DNA of 64,000 bases from Natronorubrum thiooxidans (GTDB taxonomy: Archaea > Halobacteriota > Halobacteria > Halobacteriales > Natrialbaceae), in the NCBI RefSeq assembly GCF_900156475.1, contig NZ_FTNR01000005.1, forward strand, positions 1-64,000, in the 5' to 3' direction. Made by a program: the position numbers and the translations under genes. The first letter of the stretch is position 1, and every line of letters begins with the position of its first letter. Positions 17,087 to 26,146 of the stretch are shown piece by piece. The notes below the pieces were generated by a model. It was not told the DNA's origin. It saw nothing but the letters and a program-made list of their open reading frames with translations, and ran no database searches.

Positions 17087-17884
17087 ATGCCCTATGCCGA
17101 CTTACACGTCCACACGACGCGGTCGGACGGGAGCCTCGAACTCGAGGCCGTCCCGGACGCTGCTCGCCGTGCTGGCGTGGACGTCGTCGCAGTGACGGAC
17201 CACGACCGGATACAGCCGTTCGACGCGCCGGTGATCGAACGCGACGGCGTGACGCTTATCAATGGGATCGAACTCCGGGTATCGACGCCGGCCGGACAGC
17301 GGGTCGACCTGCTGGGTTACGGCGTCAACGCGACGCCGGCACTCGAGGGAATTGTCGAGGAGATTCAGCTCAATCGGGTCGAACGGGGGCAGGCGATCGT
17401 CGACTGCGTCGAAGGTCAGCTCGGAATCGACCTCGGTGTCACCGTCGAGGACGGATTCGGTCGGCCACACGTCGCCAGAGCGATCGACGCCCATCCCGAG
17501 ACGGCATACGACTACGGGGATGCGTTCGACCAGCTCATCGGCAACGGCGACCCCTGTTACGTGCCACGGGAGGTGCCGTCGTTCGAGTACGGGCTGGGAG
17601 CGCTCACTGCGTCCTGTCGGCTCGTCTCGCTTGCCCATCCACTGCGATATCCAGACCCAAACGAGGCGCTTGCACTGACGGCCGAGCCGTCCCTCGCAGC
17701 CGTCGAACGTCACTACGCCTACGGTCGAGACGGGGGCGATCACAGCGTCGTCGACCGAGCGATCGACCGCTACGACCTGCTCGTGACTGGTGGGTCCGAC
17801 GCCCACGACGACGAACTCGGAATCACTGGGCTGTCACGGGACGAGTACGAACAGTTACGAATCGAAGAACGATCGGAACGATAA
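17087..17884 (+). CDS. PHP-domain metal-dependent phosphoesterase
   Basis: 265 residues. PHP motifs: DLHVHTTRSDGS at the N-terminus (two His and an Asp), VTDHDR, GIELRVST, SLAHPLRYPD and TGGSDAHD at the C-terminal end. These residues bind up to three metals. Related enzymes hydrolyse nucleoside 3',5'-bisphosphates or oligoribonucleotides; the substrate here is not fixed by the sequence. The start ATG (MPYADLHVHTT) puts the first motif at residue 5, as normal for the family. Confidence 0.88.
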   Translation: MPYADLHVHTTRSDGSLELEAVPDAARRAGVDVVAVTDHDRIQPFDAPVIERDGVTLINGIELRVSTPAGQRVDLLGYGVNATPALEGIVEEIQLNRVERGQAIVDCVEGQLGIDLGVTVEDGFGRPHVARAIDAHPETAYDYGDAFDQLIGNGDPCYVPREVPSFEYGLGALTASCRLVSLAHPLRYPDPNEALALTAEPSLAAVERHYAYGRDGGDHSVVDRAIDRYDLLVTGGSDAHDDELGITGLSRDEYEQLRIEERSER

Positions 17885-17940
17885 TGTGAATCTTGGCCGA
17901 TAGCGGAGGGTTCAATGCAACGTGGTCCCAACGACCGTTT

Positions 17941-18105
17941 ATGAATTGCCACTACTGTGACCGGGAGGCCGCCTTCGCCGCGGAATCGGAAGGTCTCAAA
18001 GTCGGTCTCTGTGAGGAACACTTCCGCGAGCGGTTACAGGAACTCGCCGAAGCCGACGGGCTCGAGACGTTGAAAGAGCAAGTCGACGTCGATCGCGCAG
18101 AATAA
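17941..18105 (+). CDS. DUF6757 small zinc-finger-like protein
   Basis: 54 residues starting MNCHYCDREAAFAAESEG. The N-terminal CHYC pair, together with GLCEEHFRERLQELAE, forms a treble-clef-like CxxC...CxxH site likely to bind one zinc. The sequence matches the conserved haloarchaeal DUF6757 type. ATG 17941 follows the TATA-like GTTTATG closely; upstream in-frame codons are not coding-like. Function unknown. Confidence 0.78.
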   Translation: MNCHYCDREAAFAAESEGLKVGLCEEHFRERLQELAEADGLETLKEQVDVDRAE

Positions 18106-18160
18106 CCCGGCACGCGGCGTCCGTGCGTGTCATGCCGGCTCCGATATCCACCTGAGCGTC

Positions 18161-18493
<333 letters not shown>

Positions 18494-18607
18494 TCATACG
18501 CAGGTGACGCGCACGTAAAAGTGTGTACGCATCGATTCTCGAGAGATCGCCGTACAATGGTGGGAAACACGTGGCTGGTGGGACGAGCGTCGCTGTCCCG
18601 GCCGTGA

Positions 18608-19780
18608 TCAGTAGCCAAGCGAGAGCGCCCAGTTGATGAGAAGGGCAACGAAGACGACCGCGAGCAACGCGGCGAGGACGCCGAAGGCGACACCCCAGCC
18701 GAAGAGATCGGCAAGCAGACCGGTGATGACGGAGCCGAGCGCACCGATGAAGCCGTAGACGCTCCTGATGAGGCCGAAGCCGGCCCCGCGTTCGGCCTCG
18801 GAGAGGACGTCCATGAACCGGGGCAACAACGCTGCCCCCCAGCCGAGACCGGTTCCAACGAGCACAACCGCCGCCAGGATCGAGCGGGTCCCGGGGACGG
18901 CGATCAGGAGGACAAACCCGGCCGCGGCGAGGACCATACAGCCCGCCGTCGCGAAATCACGGCCGTACCGGTCCGAGACGGCACCCACGCCGACCTGCGT
19001 GGTGGCCTGGATCACGAAATACCCCGCAAAGACCGTCCCAGCGAGTTCAGTCGACTGCCCGCGGTGTTCGACGAGGAACGTTGGCAGGAACGACGCCGTC
19101 GCCTGCCAGACGAACGCCCCCGCGATCGCGAGACAGATCGGGAACGCGATCTGTGGCCGCGAGAGCAGTTCGACCAGCGGCCCACGTTCGAACCGCTCTG
19201 ACATCGGCTGTTCGGGCCGGCGTGGCTCTGTCGGCCGGACGCGCCAGGCAAAGAGGACGAACACTGGGATCGCTACCGCGGTCCCGAGGGCGACGGCGGG
19301 CCGCCAGCCGTACCGAACCCCGATCCACGCGGCGGCCGGCGGGACGAGCAGGCCCGCAGCGGGGCCGCCGCTGTTGTGGACACCGATTGCCGTCCCGATC
19401 TCGTCGTAGGTCCGGGTCAGCAGCGTCGTCGCGACGCTGTAGTGCAGGCCAGCGACACCCCCGAGCAGGATCGTACCGATCACGAACAGCCCAAACAGTG
19501 GCGCAAGCGCGAGAAACGCACTCGCAACCGCAGTGCCGCCGACGGAAATGAGAATAACTGACCGCTCGCCGAACCGATCTGCCAGAACGCCACTCGGAAA
19601 CTGCGCGGCGAAGTAGGCCATCCACATCCCCGTCAGTGCGATCCCGATCACCGAGTTCGAGACGGTAAACTCCTCGAGGATCAGCGGCACGACGGGGCTA
19701 ATCGCCAGCCGGCCGGCCATCGTCGCGAAGAACGCAAGCGTAGACAGTACGAGAACGGTGTCGCGATATCGCCAGTTCAT
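18608..19780 (-). CDS. MFS transporter
   Basis: 390 residues with 12 predicted membrane helices. The family loop motif is seen as GVLADRFGERSV between helices 2 and 3 and as GAVSDRYGRD in the second half. An N-terminal RYRDTVLVLSTLAFFATM enters helix 1 directly. The central cytoplasmic loop (RVRPTEPRRPEQPMSERFERG) is short. Substrate not predictable; the sequence style is that of haloarchaeal sugar-phosphate or drug exporters. No neighbour suggests a pathway. Confidence 0.87.
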   Translation of the reverse strand: MNWRYRDTVLVLSTLAFFATMAGRLAISPVVPLILEEFTVSNSVIGIALTGMWMAYFAAQFPSGVLADRFGERSVILISVGGTAVASAFLALAPLFGLFVIGTILLGGVAGLHYSVATTLLTRTYDEIGTAIGVHNSGGPAAGLLVPPAAAWIGVRYGWRPAVALGTAVAIPVFVLFAWRVRPTEPRRPEQPMSERFERGPLVELLSRPQIAFPICLAIAGAFVWQATASFLPTFLVEHRGQSTELAGTVFAGYFVIQATTQVGVGAVSDRYGRDFATAGCMVLAAAGFVLLIAVPGTRSILAAVVLVGTGLGWGAALLPRFMDVLSEAERGAGFGLIRSVYGFIGALGSVITGLLADLFGWGVAFGVLAALLAVVFVALLINWALSLGY

Positions 19781-19948
19781 CGCTCGAGTCGAACCATCGC
19801 CGACGTCATCTGCCAGTTAGTTCGGGCCACCAGTTCGGTCGTCAGTTGCTGGGCGTCAATGAGCGTATTGATTTGATGTCGCTCGAGCGGGCGTATAGAC
19901 GGCGTGCTGGGGAGAACGTGTGTTGGATCGCTGTACTATTCAGTATAC

Positions 19949-19956
19949 TTATATAA
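19949..19956 (+). promoter_or_regulatory. TATA box of the PH-domain membrane protein gene
   Basis: TTATATAA ends 25 bp before the ATG at 19982, so transcription should begin at or next to the start codon (leaderless mRNA). Confidence 0.6.
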
Positions 19957-19981
19957 ACGTGGTTTCTGCTAGTCACATAGA

Positions 19982-20557
19982 ATGAGCAAACAGACGACAC
20001 GTGATCGGTCGACGGATGATAGAGAGAGTTCGAGTGATGAAACGGAGTTACACCCGCAGGACCGACGCCAACCACCGTCATCGCAGGAGACGGCATCGAT
20101 CCCGCTGCTCGAGGGTGAGGAGATACTCATCGACGAACGGCCGGCGTGGTCTGCGTGGAGCTACCACCTGATGGTTGCCGGACTCGTCTTGCTCGGATCG
20201 ATCGCGTTCGAAGAATTACTCGTCGGCGTAATCGGGGCCGGCCTTATCGCTGCTTACGTCTGGTACCAGCGAAGCAAAGTCACCTACGTGGTCACGGATC
20301 GCAGAATCGTGGTCGTGACGGGCCACTCGTCGAAATCGACGAACGAAACGTGGATGGAAGACGTCCGTGGAATGCAGACCGGTGCCTCCGCCGTCGAGCG
20401 ACTGCTGGGACACGGCCACATCACGGTCTCACACGCCGTGCTTCCGACCGGCTTTGGCCGGTTCAAAGGGCTCAGACTGGGCGGGGTTCCGAACTACGAA
20501 GAGATCGCCGCCGTGATCCGAAAGCGCCAGTCCAATCGAAAGGACGGGCGGTACTGA
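19982..20557 (+). CDS. bPH2-type PH-domain membrane protein
   Basis: 191 residues. A disordered, acidic N-terminus (1-42) is followed by a helix pair (about 58-78: HLMVAGLVLLGSIAF, LLVGVIGAGLIAAYVW) and a bacterial PH-like domain (KVTYVVTDRRIVVVTGHSSK...WMEDVRGMQTGASAVERLLGHGHITVS). Such proteins sit in the membrane with the PH domain in the cytoplasm; function unknown. The TGA stop (20555-20557) forms the first three bases of the palindromic element that follows. Confidence 0.8.
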   Translation: MSKQTTRDRSTDDRESSSDETELHPQDRRQPPSSQETASIPLLEGEEILIDERPAWSAWSYHLMVAGLVLLGSIAFEELLVGVIGAGLIAAYVWYQRSKVTYVVTDRRIVVVTGHSSKSTNETWMEDVRGMQTGASAVERLLGHGHITVSHAVLPTGFGRFKGLRLGGVPNYEEIAAVIRKRQSNRKDGRY

Positions 20558-20667
20558 TACTGTCGGACAGCAGTCAGTGACACGTCGGTCGCGAATTCGC
20601 GGCCGTCACCTTGAGGACGGCCCCAGCAGCGCGATCGAGCGTTGAATAGTTCTATCCGGCAGTATGA
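20555..20667. repeat. Palindromic 3'-end element, type 2, copy a
   Basis: 113 bp. Left end TGATACTGTCGGA (20555-20567) pairs with TCCGGCAGTATGA (20655-20667), 11 of 13 complementary. The right half contains GAATAG, found in reverse complement (CTATTC) in the copies at 38407 and 57692. The first TGA is the stop codon of the upstream gene. The first 24 bases recur exactly at 43418-43441. Confidence 0.85.
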
Positions 20668-20780
20668 CGCGAGCCCACATCGATACCCCAGCAACCGGCC
20701 GCAAAAGCCAGAACACGTTTTCACCGAGCATCGTTGTCAGAGCGGATAGACACTTGTCCCGTCGCGTTCACGGCTACCGT

Positions 20781-21797
20781 ATGCAGCCCGAGATCCGGAT
20801 CGTCAGCACTGGTGGAACGATCGCAAGCACCTCGAGCGAGGCCGACGGCGACACGGGGAAGACACCCGCAGTCACCGGCGACGACCTCGTCGAAGCGGTG
20901 CCGGAGCTCACCGACTACGCCTCGATCGACGTCGACGACGTCTGTCAGGTCTCCGGCTTTCAGGTGGATTTCGAAACCGCCGGGCAGATCGTCGATGCGG
21001 CCGAACGCGCCGCACGCGAGGGCGCAGCCGGCGTCGTCGTCACGCACGGCACCGACACCATGGCTGAGTCAGCGTACTACGTCGACCTCGCTCTCGAGAC
21101 CGAGCTTCCGGTCGTCTTCACCGGTGCCCAGCGGCCGTTCGACAAGTTGGGAACCGACGGCCCGACGAACCTGTTGCTGGCCGTCCGCACTGCAGCCGAC
21201 GAGCGATTCCGAACAGCGGGCGGCAGCTATCTGGCGTTCAACGACAGCGTCCACAGCGCGCGCTGGGTCGTCAAATCCCACACGAGCAAACTCGAGACGT
21301 TCGTCTCACCCGGCAGCGGGCCGATCGCCGAACACACGCCAAACGGGCTGCGAACGCTCCGTGAGCCGGGACGGTACTCGAGGCCGATTCCGGGTGCACG
21401 GATCGACCCCGAGGTACGGGTCGACCTCGTCACGAACGCGATGGGCGTCGACGGCTGGCAGATCGACCGCGCACTCGAGGACGGCGTCGATGCCATCGTC
21501 GTCGCCGGAACGGGGCTCGGGAACACGACCGGCGCGCTCGGTGAAACGCTCGAGGACGCCATCGACGCGGGCGTGCCGGTCGTGCTCACCTCGCGCTGTC
21601 ACGCCGGGACGACGGCCGGGCTGTACGGCGGCCCCGGTGGCGGGCAGACGTTACTCGAGGCCGGGGCGATTTCGGGTGGCGACCTCCCGGCATGGAAAGC
21701 ACGGCTCCGGGCCGCGCTTGCTCTCTCGACGACCGATGGCGCGAACGCCCACGACCGGATACAGGCGGCGTTCGCGGGGATCGATTCGGTCGTCTGA
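20781..21797 (+). CDS. L-asparaginase family protein
   Basis: 338 residues from ATG 20781 (MQPEIRIVSTGGTIAST). Catalytic motifs: STGGTIAST with the nucleophilic Thr near 12, and VVTHGTDTMAESAYY with the second Thr and Asp near 94-96; the Lys is expected in VFTGAQRPFDK.GTDGP. Hydrolyses asparagine (or a related amide such as Glu-tRNA amide partner in GatD-like proteins) to aspartate and ammonia. No signal peptide, so cytoplasmic. Upstream in-frame sequence begins inside the palindromic repeat and is not accepted as coding. Confidence 0.9.
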   Translation: MQPEIRIVSTGGTIASTSSEADGDTGKTPAVTGDDLVEAVPELTDYASIDVDDVCQVSGFQVDFETAGQIVDAAERAAREGAAGVVVTHGTDTMAESAYYVDLALETELPVVFTGAQRPFDKLGTDGPTNLLLAVRTAADERFRTAGGSYLAFNDSVHSARWVVKSHTSKLETFVSPGSGPIAEHTPNGLRTLREPGRYSRPIPGARIDPEVRVDLVTNAMGVDGWQIDRALEDGVDAIVVAGTGLGNTTGALGETLEDAIDAGVPVVLTSRCHAGTTAGLYGGPGGGQTLLEAGAISGGDLPAWKARLRAALALSTTDGANAHDRIQAAFAGIDSVV

Positions 21798-21877
21798 GGC
21801 GGTCGCTGGCGGCCGATTTCTCACCGAGGGGAAGACACATCAGCGAATACACACATGTATTCAACAGGACACTCATC

Positions 21878-23488
21878 ATGGCTCCCCAAACAGACATACA
21901 GACACGAGCCCTGCTCGAGGAGACACGGCTCTCGCTGACCAGACTCGAGACGCTGTCGGCACGGGTCGAAGCCGAGAGTACCGGGACGATCACCGTTCGC
22001 GCCCCGGCGACGGACGCGGCGATCGGCTCGATTCCGGCCTGTACCGACACCGACGTCGAACGTGCCGTCTCGCGTGCACGCGACGCCCAGCTTTCGTGGG
22101 CCGAAACCCCGGTCGAGGAGCGCGGCGACGTCCTCGAGCGCTTCGGTGACCTCGTCCTCGAGCACCGTGGCGAACTGCTCGATCTGCTCCAACTCGAGAC
22201 GGGCAAATCCCGCCAAGACGCCGTCGAGGAGGTGCTCGACGTCCCGCTGACCTGCTCGTACTACGCCGACACGGGGCCGAGCGTGCTCGCTGAGAAACGC
22301 CGACGAGGTGCGCTGGCACCTGCGACGACCGCCCGTGTCACTCGCGATCCAGTCGGCGTCGTCGGCGTCGTCTCGCCGTGGAACTATCCGCTGACGCTCT
22401 CGCTGACTGACGCGATTCCAGCCCTCGTCGCTGGCAACAGCGTCGTGCTCAAACCCGACGAGAAGACGCCGTTTACCGCCCTCGCGCTCGCAGAGCTGCT
22501 CGAGCGTGCCGGGCTCCCCGACGGCGTCTTCGAAATCGTCACCGGTCAGGGGCCAGTCGTCGGCCCGGCGCTAATCGATCGCGTCGACTACGTGGCCTTT
22601 ACCGGAAGCACCGAAACGGGCCGCACCGTCGCCGAACAGGCCGGTCGGAACCTGATCGACTGCTCGCTCGAACTCGGTGGGAAGAACCCGCTCGTCGTCC
22701 TCGAGGATGCCGACGTCGAACAGGCCGCCCGCGGCGCAGTTCAGGCCTGCTTTACGAACGCCGGCCAGCTCTGTCTCGCCGCCGAACAGCTCTACGTCGA
22801 CGAGTCGGTTTTCGACGCCTTTCTCGACGCATTCGTCGGCGAGACGCGCCGGCTCACGCTCGGCACTGGCTTCGATTTCGACGCCGACGTCGGCTCGTTG
22901 ATCGACGGCGACCAACTCGAGCGTGTCGAGACCCATGTCGACGACGCCCTCGAGTCGGGCGCGTCGGTGCTGACGGGTGGGAGACACCGCCCCGACGTCG
23001 GCCCGTTCTGTTACGAGCCGACGATCCTGACAGACGTCGAGTCCGGCGCCGCAGTCGCCTGCGAGGAGACGTTCGGTCCCGTCGTTTCCGTCGAGTCGGT
23101 TCCCGACACCGAGACCGCCGTCGAGCGAGCCAACGACTCCGACTATGGGCTCAACGCGAGCGTCTGGACCGGCGACCGCGACCGCGGCGTCGACGTCGCT
23201 CGCCGAATCGACTGTGGCACCGTCTGTGTCAACGACGGCTACGTCTCCGGCTGGGCAGCCGTCGACGCGCCGATGGGCGGAATCGGTGACTCCGGGCTCG
23301 GTCGCCGTCACGGCCGCGCCGGGATCGAACGCTACCTCGAGTCGAAAACGATCGCCACCTCCCGGATTGGACCGCTCGACGCACCGCCCGGTATTCCGGC
23401 ATCGTGGTACGCTCGTGGCATGGTCGGCCTGACGCGACTGCAGCGCCGGCTGCCGTCCGTCTCGAGTCTCGTGGGGCGGCTCCGATGA
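21878..23488 (+). CDS. NAD(P)-dependent aldehyde dehydrogenase, succinic semialdehyde type
   Basis: 536 residues from ATG 21878 (MAPQTDIQTRALLEE). ALDH landmarks: VGVVSPWNYPLTL, VLKPDEKTPF, FTGSTETGRTV, catalytic Glu in LELGGKNPLVV and catalytic Cys in FTNAGQLCLAAEQLYV, then EETFGPVV. The class resembles haloarchaeal succinic semialdehyde dehydrogenases. The C-terminus extends past the ALDH core with a basic stretch (RGMVGLTRLQRRLPSV). It overlaps the next SDR gene (ATGA), so aldehyde oxidation and the reductase are probably coexpressed. Confidence 0.88.
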   Translation: MAPQTDIQTRALLEETRLSLTRLETLSARVEAESTGTITVRAPATDAAIGSIPACTDTDVERAVSRARDAQLSWAETPVEERGDVLERFGDLVLEHRGELLDLLQLETGKSRQDAVEEVLDVPLTCSYYADTGPSVLAEKRRRGALAPATTARVTRDPVGVVGVVSPWNYPLTLSLTDAIPALVAGNSVVLKPDEKTPFTALALAELLERAGLPDGVFEIVTGQGPVVGPALIDRVDYVAFTGSTETGRTVAEQAGRNLIDCSLELGGKNPLVVLEDADVEQAARGAVQACFTNAGQLCLAAEQLYVDESVFDAFLDAFVGETRRLTLGTGFDFDADVGSLIDGDQLERVETHVDDALESGASVLTGGRHRPDVGPFCYEPTILTDVESGAAVACEETFGPVVSVESVPDTETAVERANDSDYGLNASVWTGDRDRGVDVARRIDCGTVCVNDGYVSGWAAVDAPMGGIGDSGLGRRHGRAGIERYLESKTIATSRIGPLDAPPGIPASWYARGMVGLTRLQRRLPSVSSLVGRLR

Positions 23489-24594
23489 GCGAACACACCG
23501 CCAGCGGCGGTGCTCGGGAGCCATCGCAGGTCCTGCTCACCGGCTTTCCCGGCTTTCTGGGGTCGGCGCTGGTCGAGCGCTTGCTCGAGCGCGGCGACGG
23601 CCCGATCGCCTGTCTGGTCCAGCCGAAATACCGCGCGCTCGCCGAGCGGCGGGCGAGCGAACTCGCCGGCTCCGATAGCGATCGACTCCGGCTCTACGAG
23701 GGGGATATTACCGAACCCGGAATCGGACTCGCCGATAGTGCGCTCGAAGCACTCGAGTCCGTCACGGAGCTCTATCATCTCGCAGCGATCTACGACCTCG
23801 CCGTCGACTCTGAACCCGCCGAGACGGTCAACGTTCGCGGGACCAAACACGTCCTCGATATCGCCGAGACCCTCGAGGTCGACCGGTTCCAGTACGTCAG
23901 CACGTGTTACGTCAGCGGACGCTACGACGGCGTCTTCACCGAGGACCACCTCGAGGAGGGCCAGACGTTCAACAACCACTACGAGCGGACAAAATACGAG
24001 GCCGAGGTCGCCGTCCAGGAACGGATGGCCGATGGGCTGCCGGCGACGATCTACCGTCCCGCGATCGTCGTCGGCGACAGCGAGACCGGTGAGGCCGACA
24101 AGTACGATGGCCCGTACTACCTGCTCCGGCTGCTGCTCGCCCAGCCAGCGGCCTGTTCGATCATAACGACGCTGCCCGGCGGTGCCGACAGCGAACTCAA
24201 CGTCGTCCCACAGGACTTCGTCATCGACGCCATCGCACATCTGAGCGGCCGCGAGGACACTGTCGGCGAGGTGTATCAGCTCTGTGACCCGGCCCCGCTG
24301 TCGGTCCCGAACGTCATCGAGGAGATGGGCGCTGCGATGGGCCATCGCGTCGTCTCGATTCCCGGATCGAAACCGCTCACGAAACGACTGCTGAGCACAC
24401 TCGAGGCGCGTGGCTGGCCCGCCGAGCCGGCGACGCTCGACTACCTCGACCATCCGACGCGGTACGCCTGTCCGAACACCCAGCGAGCGCTCGCCGGGAC
24501 GGAACTTGAGTGTCCGCCGTTCGAGTCCTACGTCGACGCTCTCGTCGCGTTCGTCCGCGACAACCCGGACAGAAGCGACGAAGCGATGGCCTGA
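23485..24594 (+). CDS. SDR-family reductase (NAD-binding 4/male-sterility type)
   Basis: 369 residues from ATG 23485, overlapping the preceding stop. Extended SDR: nucleotide-binding [30 protein letters not shown], then YVSTCYVSG and the active-site YERTKYEAE (Tyr and Lys). This is the fatty acyl-CoA reductase/thioester-reductase-like group, but only the reductase domain is present. With the aldehyde dehydrogenase it could interconvert an acyl thioester, aldehyde and acid; that is inference. The next gene, hemB, starts 59 bp downstream. Confidence 0.85.
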   Translation: MSEHTASGGAREPSQVLLTGFPGFLGSALVERLLERGDGPIACLVQPKYRALAERRASELAGSDSDRLRLYEGDITEPGIGLADSALEALESVTELYHLAAIYDLAVDSEPAETVNVRGTKHVLDIAETLEVDRFQYVSTCYVSGRYDGVFTEDHLEEGQTFNNHYERTKYEAEVAVQERMADGLPATIYRPAIVVGDSETGEADKYDGPYYLLRLLLAQPAACSIITTLPGGADSELNVVPQDFVIDAIAHLSGREDTVGEVYQLCDPAPLSVPNVIEEMGAAMGHRVVSIPGSKPLTKRLLSTLEARGWPAEPATLDYLDHPTRYACPNTQRALAGTELECPPFESYVDALVAFVRDNPDRSDEAMA

Positions 24595-24652
24595 TCCCCG
24601 AGCCGCGACGCGCGAACGCACCGCTTTTGCCCGCGCCGTTAGTAACGCCAGT

Positions 24653-25681
24653 ATGAACCTCACACACCGTCCCCGGCGGCTTCGACAGGACGGGGTTCGC
24701 GGGCTCGTCAGCGAGACGAGCCTCGATCCCGCGGATCTCATCGCCCCGGTGTTTATCGACGCGACGACCGACGAGCGAATTCCGATCGCGTCGATGCCCG
24801 GCCACGAACGGGTGCCGATCGACGAAAGCGTCGCCCGCGTGGAGGAGGTCCTCGAGACGGGGGTCGAAGCCGTGATGGTGTTTGGCATTCCTATCGCGAA
24901 AGACGCACAGGGCACGCGTGCATGGGCCGAAGACGGTGTCGTTCAGGAGGCAACCCGGCGGATCACGGCCGAAACCGATGCGTACGTCATCACCGACGCC
25001 TGTCTCTGTGAGTACACCGACCACGGCCACTGTGGGACGCTCGAGGACGAACTCCGTGGCGAAGCGGGCCACGACCACAGCGAGGGCTGTGTCCACGACC
25101 CGACGATGACGGTCGACAACGACGCGACGCTCGAGAGCCTCGAGCGGATCGCCGTCTCCCACGCGGAGGCTGGCGCGGACATGATCGCGCCGAGTGGAAT
25201 GATGGACGGAATGGTCGCGGCTATTCGCGAGGGACTCGATCGCGAGGGGTACGAACACGTCCCGATCATGAGCTACGCCGCGAAGTACGAGAGCGCCTTC
25301 TACGGGCCGTTCCGGGACGCCGCCGACGGTGCGCCATCGTTCGGGGACCGGCGACATTACCAGATGGATCCCGCCAACGCACGCGAAGCGATGCGTGAGG
25401 TTCGACTCGACGCCGAGCAGGGCGCAGACGTCCTGATGGTCAAACCCGCCCTGCCGTATCTGGATATCGTGAGCGAGCTGCGCCGGGAGTTCGATCACCC
25501 GATCGCCGCCTACAACGTCTCCGGCGAGTACGCCATGCTCCACGCCGCCGCTGAGAAGGGATGGTTGGATCTCGAGGCCGTCGCACACGAGTCGCTGCTG
25601 TCGATCAAACGCGCCGGTGCGGATCTGATTCTGACGTATTTCGCGGAAGCCGTCGCAGAAGACCTGGCTGCAGGTCGATAG
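24653..25681 (+). CDS. hemB: Porphobilinogen synthase (delta-aminolevulinic acid dehydratase)
   Basis: 342 residues from ATG 24653 ([14 protein letters not shown]). Condenses two 5-aminolevulinates to porphobilinogen. Metal-binding cysteine loop [14 protein letters not shown] plus a later Cys (SEGCVHD), Schiff-base lysines in [18 protein letters not shown] and [14 protein letters not shown], and the metal-site stretch [11 protein letters not shown]. The three-cysteine loop marks the zinc-dependent type. Works with hemL 2.3 kb downstream in the same pathway. Confidence 0.95.
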   Translation: MNLTHRPRRLRQDGVRGLVSETSLDPADLIAPVFIDATTDERIPIASMPGHERVPIDESVARVEEVLETGVEAVMVFGIPIAKDAQGTRAWAEDGVVQEATRRITAETDAYVITDACLCEYTDHGHCGTLEDELRGEAGHDHSEGCVHDPTMTVDNDATLESLERIAVSHAEAGADMIAPSGMMDGMVAAIREGLDREGYEHVPIMSYAAKYESAFYGPFRDAADGAPSFGDRRHYQMDPANAREAMREVRLDAEQGADVLMVKPALPYLDIVSELRREFDHPIAAYNVSGEYAMLHAAAEKGWLDLEAVAHESLLSIKRAGADLILTYFAEAVAEDLAAGR

Positions 25682-26065
25682 CACGCGAGGGCACGCAACT
25701 GGCCGACTCGTTTCCATCGATTGTCTCAGTCGATAACGTAGCATTCGGACGAACGTCCACTCGATGACCTCGCTCGTGGAATTAGTGACAATATCTGCCG
25801 CGCGCGAGTGAAAGGCGCGACTGAGCGGCGGAACAGGTCTCTATCGACCACGATTCCGTGAAAATTCTCGCATCACCGGGTTTACAAAGTGAAAATATAT
25901 AACCATCGATCGAAAAATGCGCAAGATCAGATACCCTTATACAAATTAAATCACCTCTAGATTTGTCCGCTTGTTCCTATTACGGCAGGATTATTAGACG
26001 ATTATCAACGCTAATCCTTATATGTGGCTGCTCCATCCACATCAAACGTGATTCAGAAGACAACC
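25682..26065 (+). promoter_or_regulatory. AT-rich promoter region upstream of the ammonium transporter
   Basis: About 380 bp without a credible gene, AT-rich from 25880 onward. Three TATA-like elements face the transporter: AAATATATAA (25893-25902), CCCTTATACAAATT (about 25933-25946) and CCTTATATG (26016-26024). The last is about 42 bp before the leader ORF at 26066. The number of elements fits a nitrogen-regulated gene with more than one start, but no known operator was recognised. Confidence 0.5.
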
Positions 26066-26146
26066 ATGAACTCGAACGATTCAGACATGGACATACGTCT
26101 ACAACGCATCGATACCGAAACGCGAACGGCAGAGGTGACCGCGTAA
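26066..26146 (+). CDS. 26-residue leader ORF coupled to the ammonium transporter
   Basis: ATG 26066 to TAA 26144-26146 encodes [20 protein letters not shown] followed by TAEVTA. The TAA shares its last A with the ATG of the transporter gene (TAATG), a classic arrangement for translational coupling. The peptide is hydrophilic with no membrane helix. Whether the peptide acts itself or only times ribosome entry is unknown. Its conservation in relatives would decide if it is real. Confidence 0.45.
   Translation: MNSNDSDMDIRLQRIDTETRTAEVTA

Noticed and set aside
20734-22149. 471-codon frame overlapping the asparaginase gene
   Set aside because: Very rich in Ser and Arg, a +1 shadow of asparaginase.
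23332-24915. 527-codon frame on the minus strand opposite the SDR and hemB genes
   Set aside because: Spans two real genes and their gap; composition (Val, Arg, Asp and Gly) is that of an antisense shadow.
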